Shown: positions 27,521 to 35,763, numbered from the stretch's first letter. The stretch is DNA of 64,000 nucleotides from Hymenobacter sp. J193 (GCF_024700075.1 NZ_JAJONE010000006.1:62001-126000), one strand, 5' to 3'. Numbers and translations: made by a program. Notes: generated by a model not told the origin, from the sequence alone.

Positions 27521-28405
27521 ATGGACTCGGAGGTTTTACCCTATTTGTTTAACAACACCCACCCACTGCGGCACCGCTACTTCAAGGCCCGCGACGGGGG
27601 GCGTCTGCACACCGCCCGGTACGGCCGCCGCTCTCCCCATACCATCCTGTTGCTGCACGGCGTGGGGGCCAGTGGTGCCGCGCTGCACGAGGCCGCCGGC
27701 CGACTGCAGCAAGCGACCGGTGCCGAAGTGTACGCCCTCGACCTGCGCGGGCATGGCCGCTCGGCCGGCCGGGCCGGCGATGTGGACTACATCGGGCAGT
27801 ACGCCGATGACGTAGCCGACGTGGCGGCGGCCCTCCGGCGCGACAAGCCCCGGGGCAAGCTCGTGCTGGCCGGGCACAGCATGGGCGGGGGCATTGCCCT
27901 GCTCTACGGGCAGCAGGCCAGCCCCCGGGTAGACGGCCTGCTGCTGCTGGCCCCGCTGCTGGGCCACGACTCGCCGGCCTTGGCCGCCGCGCTCCCGCCG
28001 GCTGGCCCCGACAGCGCCAACGCCAGCGGCCCCGATTTGATGCACGTACATATCGGGCGTATCATTGGGCTGAAAATGCTGAACAGCGTGCAGTTGCACC
28101 AGCACGATAGCCTGCCCGTGCTCTTCCTGAATGTACCGCCCGCCGCGCCGCTGCGGCACTATTCGTACCGCGCCAACGCCAGCATGGCCCCCGAGCACTA
28201 CGCCGCCGGCCTGCGGGCCGTGACCGGGCCCCTGCTGGTGCTGGTGGGCGGGCAGGACGAGGTGTTTGCCGCCGAGGCCCAGCACCGGGCCGTGCAGGCC
28301 CACAGCCGCGGACAGGTGGAAGTGGTGGCCGGGGCCAGCCACAACGGCCTTTGCCGCGAGGCCCGCACGTTCCAGGTGGTCCGGGAGTGGTTTGCCCGCC
28401 TGTAG
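27521..28405 (+). CDS. Alpha/beta hydrolase (monoacylglycerol lipase / S33-like), N-terminus replaced by transposon end
   Basis: The catalytic domain is complete: oxyanion region LLLHGVGASG, YALDLRGHGRSAG, nucleophile elbow GHSMGGG, Asp in VGGQDEVF and His in ASHNGLC. The substrate is probably a small ester or lipid. The first 15 codons (MDSEVLPYLFNN...) are read from the transposon's terminal repeat. The native protein started at 20854 with a signal peptide and runs in frame from 21054 to 27566. The present product, if made, is cytosolic because the signal peptide is gone. The sigma factor gene starts 3 bases after it, suggesting one operon. Confidence 0.85.
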   Translation: MDSEVLPYLFNNTHPLRHRYFKARDGGRLHTARYGRRSPHTILLLHGVGASGAALHEAAGRLQQATGAEVYALDLRGHGRSAGRAGDVDYIGQYADDVADVAAALRRDKPRGKLVLAGHSMGGGIALLYGQQASPRVDGLLLLAPLLGHDSPALAAALPPAGPDSANASGPDLMHVHIGRIIGLKMLNSVQLHQHDSLPVLFLNVPPAAPLRHYSYRANASMAPEHYAAGLRAVTGPLLVLVGGQDEVFAAEAQHRAVQAHSRGQVEVVAGASHNGLCREARTFQVVREWFARL

Positions 28406-28408
28406 CCC

Positions 28409-28918
28409 ATGACCGCCGCCCCCACTCCGCAGCAGTTCCCGGCCTGGCTGGCGCAGCACCGCGGCATCTTGCACAAAGTAGCCCGCGCCTACTGCCGGGA
28501 CGAAGACGACCGGCAGGACTTATTGCAGGAAATGCTGCTGCGGCTGTGGCAGGCGCTGCCGCGCTACAACCCGGCCCAAGCGGCCGCCTCCACCTGGGTG
28601 TACCGGGTGGCGCTGAACACGGCCATCTCGTTCTACCGTCAGCACGCCGCCCGCCGCGCCGCCCGCGCCCCCCTGCCCGCCGAGTTGCCGCAGCCCTCCG
28701 AGGCGGAGGCCCCCGAGCGGGAGCAGCAGCTGCGCCAGCTGGAGCAGTTCATCGACGAGTTGCGCGAGCTGGACAAGGCGCTGATGCTGCTGTACCTGGA
28801 AAGCAAGAGCCACGCCGATATTGCCGACATCCTGGGCATTTCGGTGAGCAACGTGGCCACCAAAGTGAGCCGAATCAAAGAGCACCTGCGCCAACGCTTC
28901 GCGCGCCAACCCGCCTGA
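28409..28918 (+). CDS. ECF-type RNA polymerase sigma factor
   Basis: This 169-residue protein has sigma region 2 (DDRQDLLQEMLLRLWQALPRY) and region 4 (LESKSHADIADILGISVSNVATKVSRIKEH), joined by a Pro/Glu-rich linker, the standard sigma-70 ECF layout. It overlaps the operon formed by the hydrolase upstream and a membrane protein downstream. That membrane protein is the obvious candidate anti-sigma or modulating factor. Confidence 0.9.
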   Translation: MTAAPTPQQFPAWLAQHRGILHKVARAYCRDEDDRQDLLQEMLLRLWQALPRYNPAQAAASTWVYRVALNTAISFYRQHAARRAARAPLPAELPQPSEAEAPEREQQLRQLEQFIDELRELDKALMLLYLESKSHADIADILGISVSNVATKVSRIKEHLRQRFARQPA

Positions 28919-28923
28919 CGACC

Positions 28924-29592
28924 ATGCAAAACGACGATTTTCAACACCTCTGGCAGCAAACTCAGGCCGCTGCCGATGCTCCGCTGCCCGCCCTGCCCCC
29001 GTCGGCAGCGGTCCTGCCGCCCCTGGCCCGCGTGCTGGGGCCGCTGCGACCGGCCAAGCTGGTGGGCGTGCTGCTGGGCCTGGTCTGGGTGGCCGCCGTT
29101 GACCTGCTGCTCTACCGCGTCTGGGCAGTCGCCAGCCCATTTTTCCTGACATCAGCCGCCGTGCAGGTGCTGCTGACCAAGCTGATGGTGGGCCTCTATC
29201 TGTACCAGCTGGTGCTGGTGCAGTGCGTCGACGCGGGGCAGTCGGTGGTGACGGCGCAGCGGCGGGTGGCCCGACTGCAAGCCTCCACGCTGTGGGTGGT
29301 GCGCCTGGGCTTTCTGCAGCTGCCCGCCTGGACGACGTTCTTCTGGACCGAGGGGCTGCTACGGGCGGCTGCCCCCTGGCAACTGGCGCTGCTGCTGGGC
29401 ACCACGCTGCTGTTCACCCTGGCCGCCGGCTGGCTGTTCGTCAACGTGCGCTACCAAAACCGTCACCGGCGCTGGTTCCGGCTGCTGTTCCGTGGCCCTG
29501 AGTGGGACCCACTCGTACGAGCCATGCACCTGCTCGAACAAACCGAAGATTACCCAGCGGCCCCTTCGGCCAACCCCAGCCGCCAGGGCTGA
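28924..29592 (+). CDS. Membrane protein, candidate partner of the ECF sigma factor
   Basis: This 222-residue protein has a Pro/Ala-rich cytosolic N-terminus (MQNDDFQHLWQQTQ) and four likely membrane helices (about 40-200), with a basic stretch RYQNRHRRWFRLLF before the tail. I do not recognise a zinc-binding anti-sigma motif. The N-terminal QNDDFQHLWQQT pattern is common in small membrane proteins that follow ECF sigma genes in Bacteroidota. It starts 5 bases after the sigma stop, so co-translation is likely. Confidence 0.7.
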   Translation: MQNDDFQHLWQQTQAAADAPLPALPPSAAVLPPLARVLGPLRPAKLVGVLLGLVWVAAVDLLLYRVWAVASPFFLTSAAVQVLLTKLMVGLYLYQLVLVQCVDAGQSVVTAQRRVARLQASTLWVVRLGFLQLPAWTTFFWTEGLLRAAAPWQLALLLGTTLLFTLAAGWLFVNVRYQNRHRRWFRLLFRGPEWDPLVRAMHLLEQTEDYPAAPSANPSRQG

Positions 29593-29704
29593 CGGGCAGG
29601 GAGCGCCCCGGAGCTGACATCGGAGGTCGGCGCGTTGGGACCGGGTAGTGCCCGTTGCCGCCGGATACGGGGTCGCACAATAATAGTAGGAACGGAAAAC
29701 AACG

Positions 29705-32700
29705 TTAGGGAAATTCAACCAGCTGTTCCTGCCAGTTGGCCAGGTTGCGGAGCGGCCGCAGCTCACCGGCTGCCACGCGTTCGGGCAGGGTAAAATCGTA
29801 GCGACCCAGCATGTTGATGTGCTCGTGCAGCAAGGGCGAGAGCCGGGCCACGTCGCCCGGTTCTGGGGCTCCTTCCGTGGCCTGGTGCTCTTCCAGGGCT
29901 TGTTGCAGGTACCGGGCGTTCCACAGCACCAGGGCGTTGACGACCAGACCCAGGGCGCCCAGCTGGTCTTCCATGCCCTCGCGGTAGCGCTGGCGCAGTT
30001 CGCCCTTCTTGCCGTGGAAGACGGCCCGGGCTACGGCGTGCCGCCCCTCGCCCCGGTTGAGCTGCACCAGGATGCGCCGGCGGTAGGCCTCGTCCTGCAC
30101 GTACGCCAGCAGGTACAGCGTTTTCTCCACCCGACCCAGCTCCGCGACGGCCCGTCCGAGGCCCGAGAGGGCACCCGCCCGTTGCAGCGTGCGCATGACG
30201 GCGGTGGCTTTGACCTTGCCGAGTTTGAGCGAGCCGGCCAAGCGGAGCATGTCGTCCCAGTGGTCGTGAATCAGCCGGGCGTTGACGAGGTGGCGACCCA
30301 ACTCGTTGAGGGGACCGTAGTCGTCCTCCTTTTCCAACCGCCAGAAGCGCTGGTCGGCCAGGTCCGCCAGGCGGGGGCTAAAGCGGTAGCCCAGTAGGGC
30401 AAACAAGCCGAACACCACTTCGCTAAAGCCGTGCGTGTCGGTCATGATTTCGCGCGGGTCCAGGCTGGTTTGCTGTTCCAGGAGCCCGGCCAGCAGGAAC
30501 AGGGAGTCGCGCAGGGTGCCGGGAATCACGATGCCGTGAAAGCCGGAGAACTGGTCGCTGGTGAAGTTGTAGTAGGTGATGCCGCGCTCGGCCGCGTAGT
30601 ATTTGCGGTTCCAGCCCGCGTGAATCGTGCGCACGGGTACCACGAAACGCATGCCGTCGGCCGAGGCGACCTCCCCGCCGCCCCAGGCCTGGGCCAGGGG
30701 CAACTGCGCCTGGGCGTCGACCAGCCGGGCGTTGGCGGCCGTAAGCGTTTCCACCCGCAGGTAGTTGTGCTGCACCCAAACCAAGTGTGGCAGCGTTAGG
30801 GCCGGCACCTCGGGCCGGGCGACGCTTTTCAGGCCGATGTTGCAGGCCTGCGCCAGCAGGACCGCGCAGAGGCTGAGCGGCAGGTCGGCGGCGGCCGGCT
30901 GGCCGTCGGCTAGGTGCGTGAAGGCCCCGGTAAAGTCGGTAAAGGCCGCCACTTCCAGCAGCAGGGCCGCCAGCTCGACGGGGGGCAGGCGGGCACTCAG
31001 TTGCTGGCGCAGGCGCGCCAGGCCAGCCGATTCGGCTTGCGCGGCCAGGGGGGTGAGCACGATGTAGGGCTGCCCGTCTTCTTCCAGCACTTGCAAGGCG
31101 GTGTTATCGACCAGGTTCGCACCCACTTCTTGGTAAGCGGCGCGCACCTGCTGGCGAAGGCGGTTCAGTTCCACGGCCGGGTCGGTGGAGCGGTCCAGGG
31201 CGCGGGCCACGGCCTCGCGGGCGGCTTCCCAAGCCTCGCCGCGCAGCAATTCGGCCCGCGGGTCCCCATACCGCTCACTGGTGGGCGCAAACACCTCGCG
31301 ACGGCGCAAGGCTTGGTGCAGTCGGTCGAGCACGCACAGGGTGTAGGCGTGCGGATTCACCTCGCCTTTGGCCGGAAACACCCGCCGCGCCCAACTTTTA
31401 GGCACCACCGCCCGCGGGGCCATCGCCCACTTGGGCCGGCTCCGGCCGCCGGCTTCCTGGGCTTGCAGAAAGTACCAGGCCGCGAGCAGGGGCTGGGCCG
31501 AGGGCGTTCCCTCCAAGGAAATGCCCGCCAGCAGCGCCGGCAGAAAGCGCCGGACCGAGGCGTAGCTGCCGCTGAGCACTTGCAGGGCGGGGTCCTCGTC
31601 GCTGGCCAGGTGTTGCACGACCTCGGCGGCGGCCCTCAATTGGGCTTCGCCCACCGTATCGAGCACCTGCTGGCGCAGGGACGCGGCCGGCACCCCGTCG
31701 TCGAGCAGCAGCTGCACGGCCTGCTGCAAGACCAGCGCTGCCGCGTCCAGGTCTTTGAGCGTGCGCAGCCGCTCGCGGCGGCGGCGGGTCTCCCCGCGCA
31801 GGGCCAGCGTGGTCATCAAGTTGTCGAACAGGTCGAGCACGTCGTCGGTGGCCGTGCGCTCCAGCGTTTGCACAAACACGAGCAGCGTGGCGTGGCGGCG
31901 CTCCTCGCCCAGGCGTCCCAGCGGCTGGGCCCAAGCCAGTTGGGCGTGCCGAGCCAGGCGCGCCAACCGCGCTTCCGGCAAATCTTGCACCGGCACCGTG
32001 CTTACGCCCACCGCCCGAATTTGGTCCAGGCGCCGCAGAGCGGCCACCAGGGCTGGGGCCGATACGCGGGTAGGCGGAGTGCGCAGCACCTCCAACGGGG
32101 TCAGCCGCTCCCCGGGCGAGGCGACCAGCAGTGCATCCAACTGGTCGCGCTGCGCGCCGCTGAGGCGCGCCTGCAGCTGGCGGTAGAGCGACCGGCCCGT
32201 GCGTTCCCGCACCCGCGCAATGAGCCGAGCCAGCAGCGAGACGCCCGGTAACACTATGCGCTGGGCCACCAGGTGCGCGGTCGCCAGGTCAAACAGCACG
32301 CCGGGCCGCAGGGTGCTCGTGCTCACCTGGGCGTAGAGCCAGCGGGTCAAGCCGAAGGCCGGCCGGCCCTCGAAGACCCGGTAGTCCAGGTAGGCCACCA
32401 GCTGCGCCTGGTGGTCATAAATCGTGTTGGGCCGCGTGTAGCGGGTGTGCCAGTCGTCGCTAGGCACCTGCAACTGCTCGGCCAGCGTACGCACGACCAC
32501 GGCCGGCACCTGGGTGGGTGCCGGCAGAAAGGTGCCCAGAAACCGCAGCGTGCAGAGCTGCACGGCGCAGCCGAGCCGGGTATGTGGCAGGCGGTAAGGG
32601 GCCAGAAACTGGACATCCGCTGGACTCAGGTAAAAGAAGCGGGCGAGCTGCTCTGGGCTGGGCTCGGAGTGGTAGCGCCCGTAGCGGGCAGCTTGCTCGT

Positions 32701-32722
32701 CGCTGAGAAATTCGACCGGCAT
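29705..32722 (-). CDS. tnpA: Tn3-family transposase
   Basis: This 1005-residue protein has the Tn3 layout: N-terminal LSDEQAARYGRYHSEPSPEQ region, a long helical middle and the catalytic domain with ASADGMRFVVPVRTIHAG, EIMTDTHGFSEVVFGLF and HWDDMLRLAGSLKLGKVKAT. It ends NWQEQLVEFP, 36 bases inside the left terminal repeat. It differs clearly from the transposase at 21096. No disruption is visible. The recombinase gene ends 3 bases before its start, so both are read as one unit. Confidence 0.92.
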   Translation of the reverse strand: MPVEFLSDEQAARYGRYHSEPSPEQLARFFYLSPADVQFLAPYRLPHTRLGCAVQLCTLRFLGTFLPAPTQVPAVVVRTLAEQLQVPSDDWHTRYTRPNTIYDHQAQLVAYLDYRVFEGRPAFGLTRWLYAQVSTSTLRPGVLFDLATAHLVAQRIVLPGVSLLARLIARVRERTGRSLYRQLQARLSGAQRDQLDALLVASPGERLTPLEVLRTPPTRVSAPALVAALRRLDQIRAVGVSTVPVQDLPEARLARLARHAQLAWAQPLGRLGEERRHATLLVFVQTLERTATDDVLDLFDNLMTTLALRGETRRRRERLRTLKDLDAAALVLQQAVQLLLDDGVPAASLRQQVLDTVGEAQLRAAAEVVQHLASDEDPALQVLSGSYASVRRFLPALLAGISLEGTPSAQPLLAAWYFLQAQEAGGRSRPKWAMAPRAVVPKSWARRVFPAKGEVNPHAYTLCVLDRLHQALRRREVFAPTSERYGDPRAELLRGEAWEAAREAVARALDRSTDPAVELNRLRQQVRAAYQEVGANLVDNTALQVLEEDGQPYIVLTPLAAQAESAGLARLRQQLSARLPPVELAALLLEVAAFTDFTGAFTHLADGQPAAADLPLSLCAVLLAQACNIGLKSVARPEVPALTLPHLVWVQHNYLRVETLTAANARLVDAQAQLPLAQAWGGGEVASADGMRFVVPVRTIHAGWNRKYYAAERGITYYNFTSDQFSGFHGIVIPGTLRDSLFLLAGLLEQQTSLDPREIMTDTHGFSEVVFGLFALLGYRFSPRLADLADQRFWRLEKEDDYGPLNELGRHLVNARLIHDHWDDMLRLAGSLKLGKVKATAVMRTLQRAGALSGLGRAVAELGRVEKTLYLLAYVQDEAYRRRILVQLNRGEGRHAVARAVFHGKKGELRQRYREGMEDQLGALGLVVNALVLWNARYLQQALEEHQATEGAPEPGDVARLSPLLHEHINMLGRYDFTLPERVAAGELRPLRNLANWQEQLVEFP

Positions 32723-32725
32723 CGG

Positions 32726-33318
32726 CTAGGGCTGCGTGACGCCTAGGTTACCGGTCGGTACGCCCAAGTGGGCGAGGTAACGGTAAATCGTGGCCCGACC
32801 TACGCTCAGCAGCAGGCCGATTTCGGCCACGGTTTTGTCTTGCTGCAGGTAGAGCGTCTTGGCGGCCTGGGCCTTGGAGAGTGCTTCTTTCGACAAGCCT
32901 TTGGGCCGCCCGCCCTGCCGGCCCCGCGCCCGCGCTGCCGTGAGCCCGGCCTTGGTGCGCTCGCGGATAATGTCGCGCTCAAACTCGGCCAGCGAGGCGA
33001 ACAGGTTAAACATAAGCCGGCCCTGTGCCGTGGTCGTGTCCAGTGGTCGTGCAGGCTCACGAAATGGATACCCTTCTCCTGAAAGCCTGTGACCAGCGTC
33101 ACCAAGTCTTTGAGCGAGCGGCCCAGTCGGTCAAGCTTCCAGACCACCAGGGTATCGCCGGCCCGCAGCCGGGTTAGCAGTATCTGCAGCTGTGGCCGGT
33201 CCTTGGAAGAAGACGCTTTTTCCTGGACAATGTCGGCGCAGCCGGACGCCTGCAGGGCATCGACTTGTAAATGCAACTGCTGGTCCTGGGTACTGACGCG
33301 GGCGTAACCGACTTTCAT
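32726..33318 (-). pseudogene. Serine recombinase of the Tn3 module, frame-disrupted
   Basis: The first frame (from 33318) starts MKVGYARVSTQDQQLHLQVD with the catalytic Ser9 and runs to IHFVSLHDH. The second frame (ending at 32726) resumes at LDTTTAQGRLMFNL and holds the E-helix (FERDIIRERTKAGL) and helix-turn-helix (TVAEIGLLLSVGRATIYRYL). One missing C near 33039 explains the break. The full protein would be about 198 residues. If the deletion is real, cointegrates of this element would not be resolved, which could favour composite structures like the present one. Confidence 0.8.
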
Positions 33319-33325
33319 GAGCTTT

Positions 33326-33390
33326 TGTCTTATAAAGTCACGGCGGCGAAGATACGCGAACGTAGTTTCGTGAGACCAACTAATAAGACA
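33326..33390. promoter_or_regulatory. Putative resolution site upstream of the recombinase
   Basis: TGTCTTAT (33326-33333) and ATAAGACA (33383-33390) form an inverted pair about 50 bases apart in an AT-rich stretch just before the recombinase start. Confidence 0.45.
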
Positions 33391-33507
33391 TTTTTTCCGG
33401 CAGCTTATCCGGTCTTTGCACCGGAAGTTGGCGTCGCTCAAAAACGGTCGTTTTCTGAGACGCCCCGACCGCCACAAACTCAAGTCCACCCCAACCCGGC
33501 CGGCGCT

Positions 33508-33546
33508 CCCTACCGTTGTTTTCCGTTCCTACTATTGTGCGACCCC
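33508..33546 (-). repeat. Right terminal repeat of the composite transposon
   Basis: Reverse-complemented, it starts GGGGTCGCACAATAGTAGGA and matches the end at 19651 with two differences over ~40 bases. It is followed outside by TATTA, the same five bases that precede 19651. Confidence 0.85.
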
Positions 33547-33585
33547 TATTACGGGGGTTTCGATACAACTGGGCGAAAGATTACG

Positions 33586-33966
33586 CTAAGCCGTTTCAGC
33601 ATCCATCTGCTGCAGGAAGGTCCAATCCTCGACCGAGAGTAGTTGCTGCATGAAGGCCGCGTAGCCGAGGTCGCGGCGTTCGAGCACGTGTCGTCGAAAA
33701 GCCCAACTGCTATTTGCCGCCGCGAAACCGGCGGCAGTCATCGCCTGACGCATCCGGGGCGGCAGCCCGGCCAGCCAGTGCTGAAAGTCGGCCTCCGTGA
33801 GGCGGCTATCCGCTAATTGGTGGTAGCGATACGCGGCATTGCCCACGCGCAACAACTGCGCCTGCTCGGCACGTTCCGTTTCCGGCATTTGCTGCAACGC
33901 CTGCACCTGCTATTCGTGCAGGCGCGGGAGGGGGTGCCGGGGAACTAACAGGTCGTCAAGGTTCAT
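33586..33966 (-). pseudogene. Small plasmid protein with an amber codon at position 19
   Basis: The frame from 33966 starts MNLDDLLVPRHPLPRLHE, hits TAG (33910-33912), then continues QVQALQQMPETERAEQ to the stop at 33586. The original protein would be about 126 residues, helical, with no named domain. CAG to TAG is the likely change. A shorter start at 33906 could still make 106 residues. Confidence 0.55.
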
Positions 33967-33980
33967 CGCAGCACAAGATG

Positions 33981-34298
33981 TTACTCGGCCTTATTGAGTG
34001 GCGTTTTACGAGCGTTGGGGTCGGCCGCGCACTCTTGGTACACTAGCTTGGCAATATCTAAGTAAGGCACTTTCAGAGCGGCAGCAAGCTTGTGTAGCTC
34101 GTCCTGGGTCATGCCACCCGGCTGGTCATGACGCTTATCGTAGGTGCGCGGGTTGATGTTCCATAGGGCGACAATATCCTTTTTCAGCATCCGGGTTCCA
34201 TCCAGCAGTTCCGCCAGCGTCGAAGCTTTGATGGTCAGGTCGGTGTTATCTAACGTAACCTTAAAGGAAATGGGCGCGGGCGCGGAAGTCGATGCCAT
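33981..34298 (-). CDS. Small protein with a helix-turn-helix-like region
   Basis: I do not recognise the family. The 105-residue product has a beta-like N-terminus (ISFKVTLDNTDLTIKAS) and a helical core, MLKKDIVALWNINPRTYDKR then MTQDELHKLAAALKVPYLDI, which resembles a Cro/XRE-type DNA-binding fold. It could be a plasmid regulator. It lies 14 bases before the start of the interrupted gene at 33966. Confidence 0.55.
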   Translation of the reverse strand: MASTSAPAPISFKVTLDNTDLTIKASTLAELLDGTRMLKKDIVALWNINPRTYDKRHDQPGGMTQDELHKLAAALKVPYLDIAKLVYQECAADPNARKTPLNKAE

Positions 34299-34526
34299 AA
34301 GGAGAATGAAGGGTAATACCAGCCGGAAAGTTACCTCTTTGCTTGATGCGCTGGTAAATTCGTCATTGGGGAGTACGGCAAAATATGGCCCGTTGGCGCA
34401 GTTGCCCGAACAAATTACCTCACTCAGTGCTATCGGACCTCAACTGCAGTCTGTTTCCGGCCATCATTGTATAAGTAAGTAGTCGCGCCCCCATTCCTTA
34501 GCGAACAAAATAGGGGCAGTGGGGAA

Positions 34527-34570
34527 GAAAAAATTGGCCCAACTCCCGGTCTGTGCGGGGGATGGGCCAG
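34527..34570 (-). terminator. Terminator after the 250-residue protein gene
   Basis: TGGCCCATCCCCC pairs with GGGAGTTGGGCCA on the minus strand and is followed by ATTTTTT. It closes the 35639-34576 unit. Confidence 0.7.
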
Positions 34571-34575
34571 TTTGG

Positions 34576-35328
34576 TTAGACCGTCGGCGGGGCGTAGGGC
34601 GTGAACCGGAAATCATACCAGCTACGCACCTCCGCTGGCGTGTGGGCCACGAGATAGGGAAAGGCGTGGCCCTTAGTGGGCGCAATTTCGACGTAGTACC
34701 GCTGCGCCCCGTCTGGCTGCTGCCACAGGGTCACGGTGCCGTAGCCCTGGCCCTGTTCCGGGGTAGCGCGCTTGCCGGAATGGTAGGCGTACGAATCGTG
34801 CGGATAGGTGCCCAAGTTCAACTCTACCGGCTCCCACGGGCATTCCCCGCTGCCGCCCATCTCTTCCTCAAACGCAAACCACCGGAGTAGTTCACCCTGC
34901 GCCACGATGCGCCCCCGGTATTGCGCGGGCTGGGGCTTCATTTCAGCGGCCAGGTCGCTCAGCGTCGCGTACTCGTCGGCCTGGTCAGTGGCCGTGAAGG
35001 GTACCCGCCCCGGAATACGAAAAGGGCCGGGGTGCTGAGCGGTAACGTCCTTCACCTGGTCTACGGTGCCCGCGACGAGTTCAAAAATCCGCGGTGCCCC
35101 TTCGGCGGGCACTTCCAAGTACAAGAAGTCAGTAAGGTCTTGCCAGTTGCCAACATCGGCCCGCTGCGCGGCATCCTGTTGGTCGGTGCCAGCAAACTCT
35201 TCTATATCATAAAAGCCGTAGAAATCGGACAACTCGCCCCGGACTACAATAAGGCTACCGTTCTCGTGGTGCTGGAAATGGTAAACTGGCTGGTTGGAAG
35301 CGGGCATTTCTGGTCTGGTCTTTTTCAT
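34576..35328 (-). CDS. Conserved plasmid protein of unknown function (250 aa)
   Basis: No known domain is visible. The protein has mixed strands and many acidic residues and reads like a soluble cytosolic protein (PVYHFQHHENGSLIVVRGEL, RWFAFEEEMGG, KGHAFPYLVAHTPAEVR). It follows the 95-residue gene by 23 bases, so the two are probably co-transcribed from the shared upstream element at 35678. The location next to antirestriction and DUF3846 genes suggests an establishment or plasmid-housekeeping role. Confidence 0.6.
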   Translation of the reverse strand: MKKTRPEMPASNQPVYHFQHHENGSLIVVRGELSDFYGFYDIEEFAGTDQQDAAQRADVGNWQDLTDFLYLEVPAEGAPRIFELVAGTVDQVKDVTAQHPGPFRIPGRVPFTATDQADEYATLSDLAAEMKPQPAQYRGRIVAQGELLRWFAFEEEMGGSGECPWEPVELNLGTYPHDSYAYHSGKRATPEQGQGYGTVTLWQQPDGAQRYYVEIAPTKGHAFPYLVAHTPAEVRSWYDFRFTPYAPPTV

Positions 35329-35351
35329 CGGAGTAAGGACTTGGGTAGGGA

Positions 35352-35639
35352 CTAATAGAGGTAGTTGGGGTGAGCGGCTGGGCCTAACTCACGGGCTTCT
35401 TTCTCAAGCTGAGTGTCTTCCCATTTCTCGCTCTCGGCAATGGCCAGGGCCTTCCACTTCATCAGTTGGGCCGCGTCAGTGGATTTGCTAATCAGGTCCT
35501 CGGCCTTCTGGCGGCGCTCCGGCGTGAAAGCCGGGTGGTTCAGCACGCGCCGTAGGTTGCTGCGGGCTGACTGTACCATCAGCATCAGGCCAGCATTGGA
35601 AAGCGTGGCAACGGAGGCGGGAGTGGGGGCGGTCAGCAT
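35352..35639 (-). CDS. Small helical plasmid protein (95 aa)
   Basis: The product is mostly helical (NLRRVLNHPAFTPERRQKAE, AESEKWEDTQLEKEAREL). No family recognised. It is the first gene behind the repeated upstream element, whose proximal edge lies 38 bases before the start codon. Confidence 0.6.
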   Translation of the reverse strand: MLTAPTPASVATLSNAGLMLMVQSARSNLRRVLNHPAFTPERRQKAEDLISKSTDAAQLMKWKALAIAESEKWEDTQLEKEARELGPAAHPNYLY

Positions 35640-35677
35640 AGAAAGAAGGCTAAAGGGTGAGCAGCTTTGCTATACTT

Positions 35678-35729
35678 GTTAAACGTAAATCATACCTAAA
35701 TATATGTACTTTGTACATTTATTTATGCG
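35678..35729 (-). promoter_or_regulatory. Shared upstream element, copy 1
   Basis: It starts TTGTTAAACGTAAATCATAC and holds the dyad TGTAC-TTT-GTACA. Near-identical copies occur at 36495 and 39009, each 34-38 bases before a minus-strand start codon. Promoter/operator function is inferred. Confidence 0.7.
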
Positions 35730-35763
35730 TTTTTTATCGGCAAGTTTTTGCGGAACGGGCACG

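Larger units (their letters stand above)
21055..27560. mobile_element. 6.5-kb Tn3-family transposon inserted in the hydrolase gene
   Basis: The terminal repeats are GGGTGTTGTTAAACAAATAG... at 21055 and its complement ending at 27560; the first 34 bases are identical. The target duplication is ACCCA on both sides. Content: transposase (minus), resolution region, serine resolvase (plus), an internal copy of the right end (24968-25004), an AraC regulator, a monooxygenase-fold gene and a miniature Tn3-like element. The internal end suggests that a smaller 3.95-kb transposon gained the right-hand passenger segment by using a more distant end. Confidence 0.88.
19651..33546. mobile_element. 13.9-kb composite Tn3-family transposon flanked by TATTA
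   Basis: The left end at 19651 (GGGGTAGCACAATAGTAGGA...) and the right end at 33546 (reverse complement GGGGTCGCACAATAGTAGGA...) match over about 40 bases with two differences. The five bases outside each end are identical: TATTA at 19646-19650 and TATTA at 33547-33551. This is the 5-bp target duplication expected of Tn3 elements, so the whole block probably moved as one unit. Inside lie an IS5-family element, a hydrolase gene split by another Tn3 element, an ECF sigma factor, a membrane protein and the Tn3 module at 29669-33546, which has its own extra left end. Nesting order is inferred. Confidence 0.8.
29669..33546. mobile_element. Tn3-family transposase-recombinase module
   Basis: The left end is GGGGTCGCACAATAATAGTA, with a 3-base insertion relative to the right end at 33508-33546. 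The flanks are GATAC on the left and TATTA on the right, so these two ends do not share a target duplication. The right end instead pairs with the end at 19651. The module carries a transposase and a frame-disrupted serine recombinase on the same strand, the Tn21-like order. Confidence 0.8.

Noticed and set aside
29664..33551. Simple insertion of the 3.9-kb Tn3 module between 29669 and 33546
   Set aside because: The flanking 5 bases differ (GATAC and TATTA), whereas the right flank matches the flank of the end at 19651.
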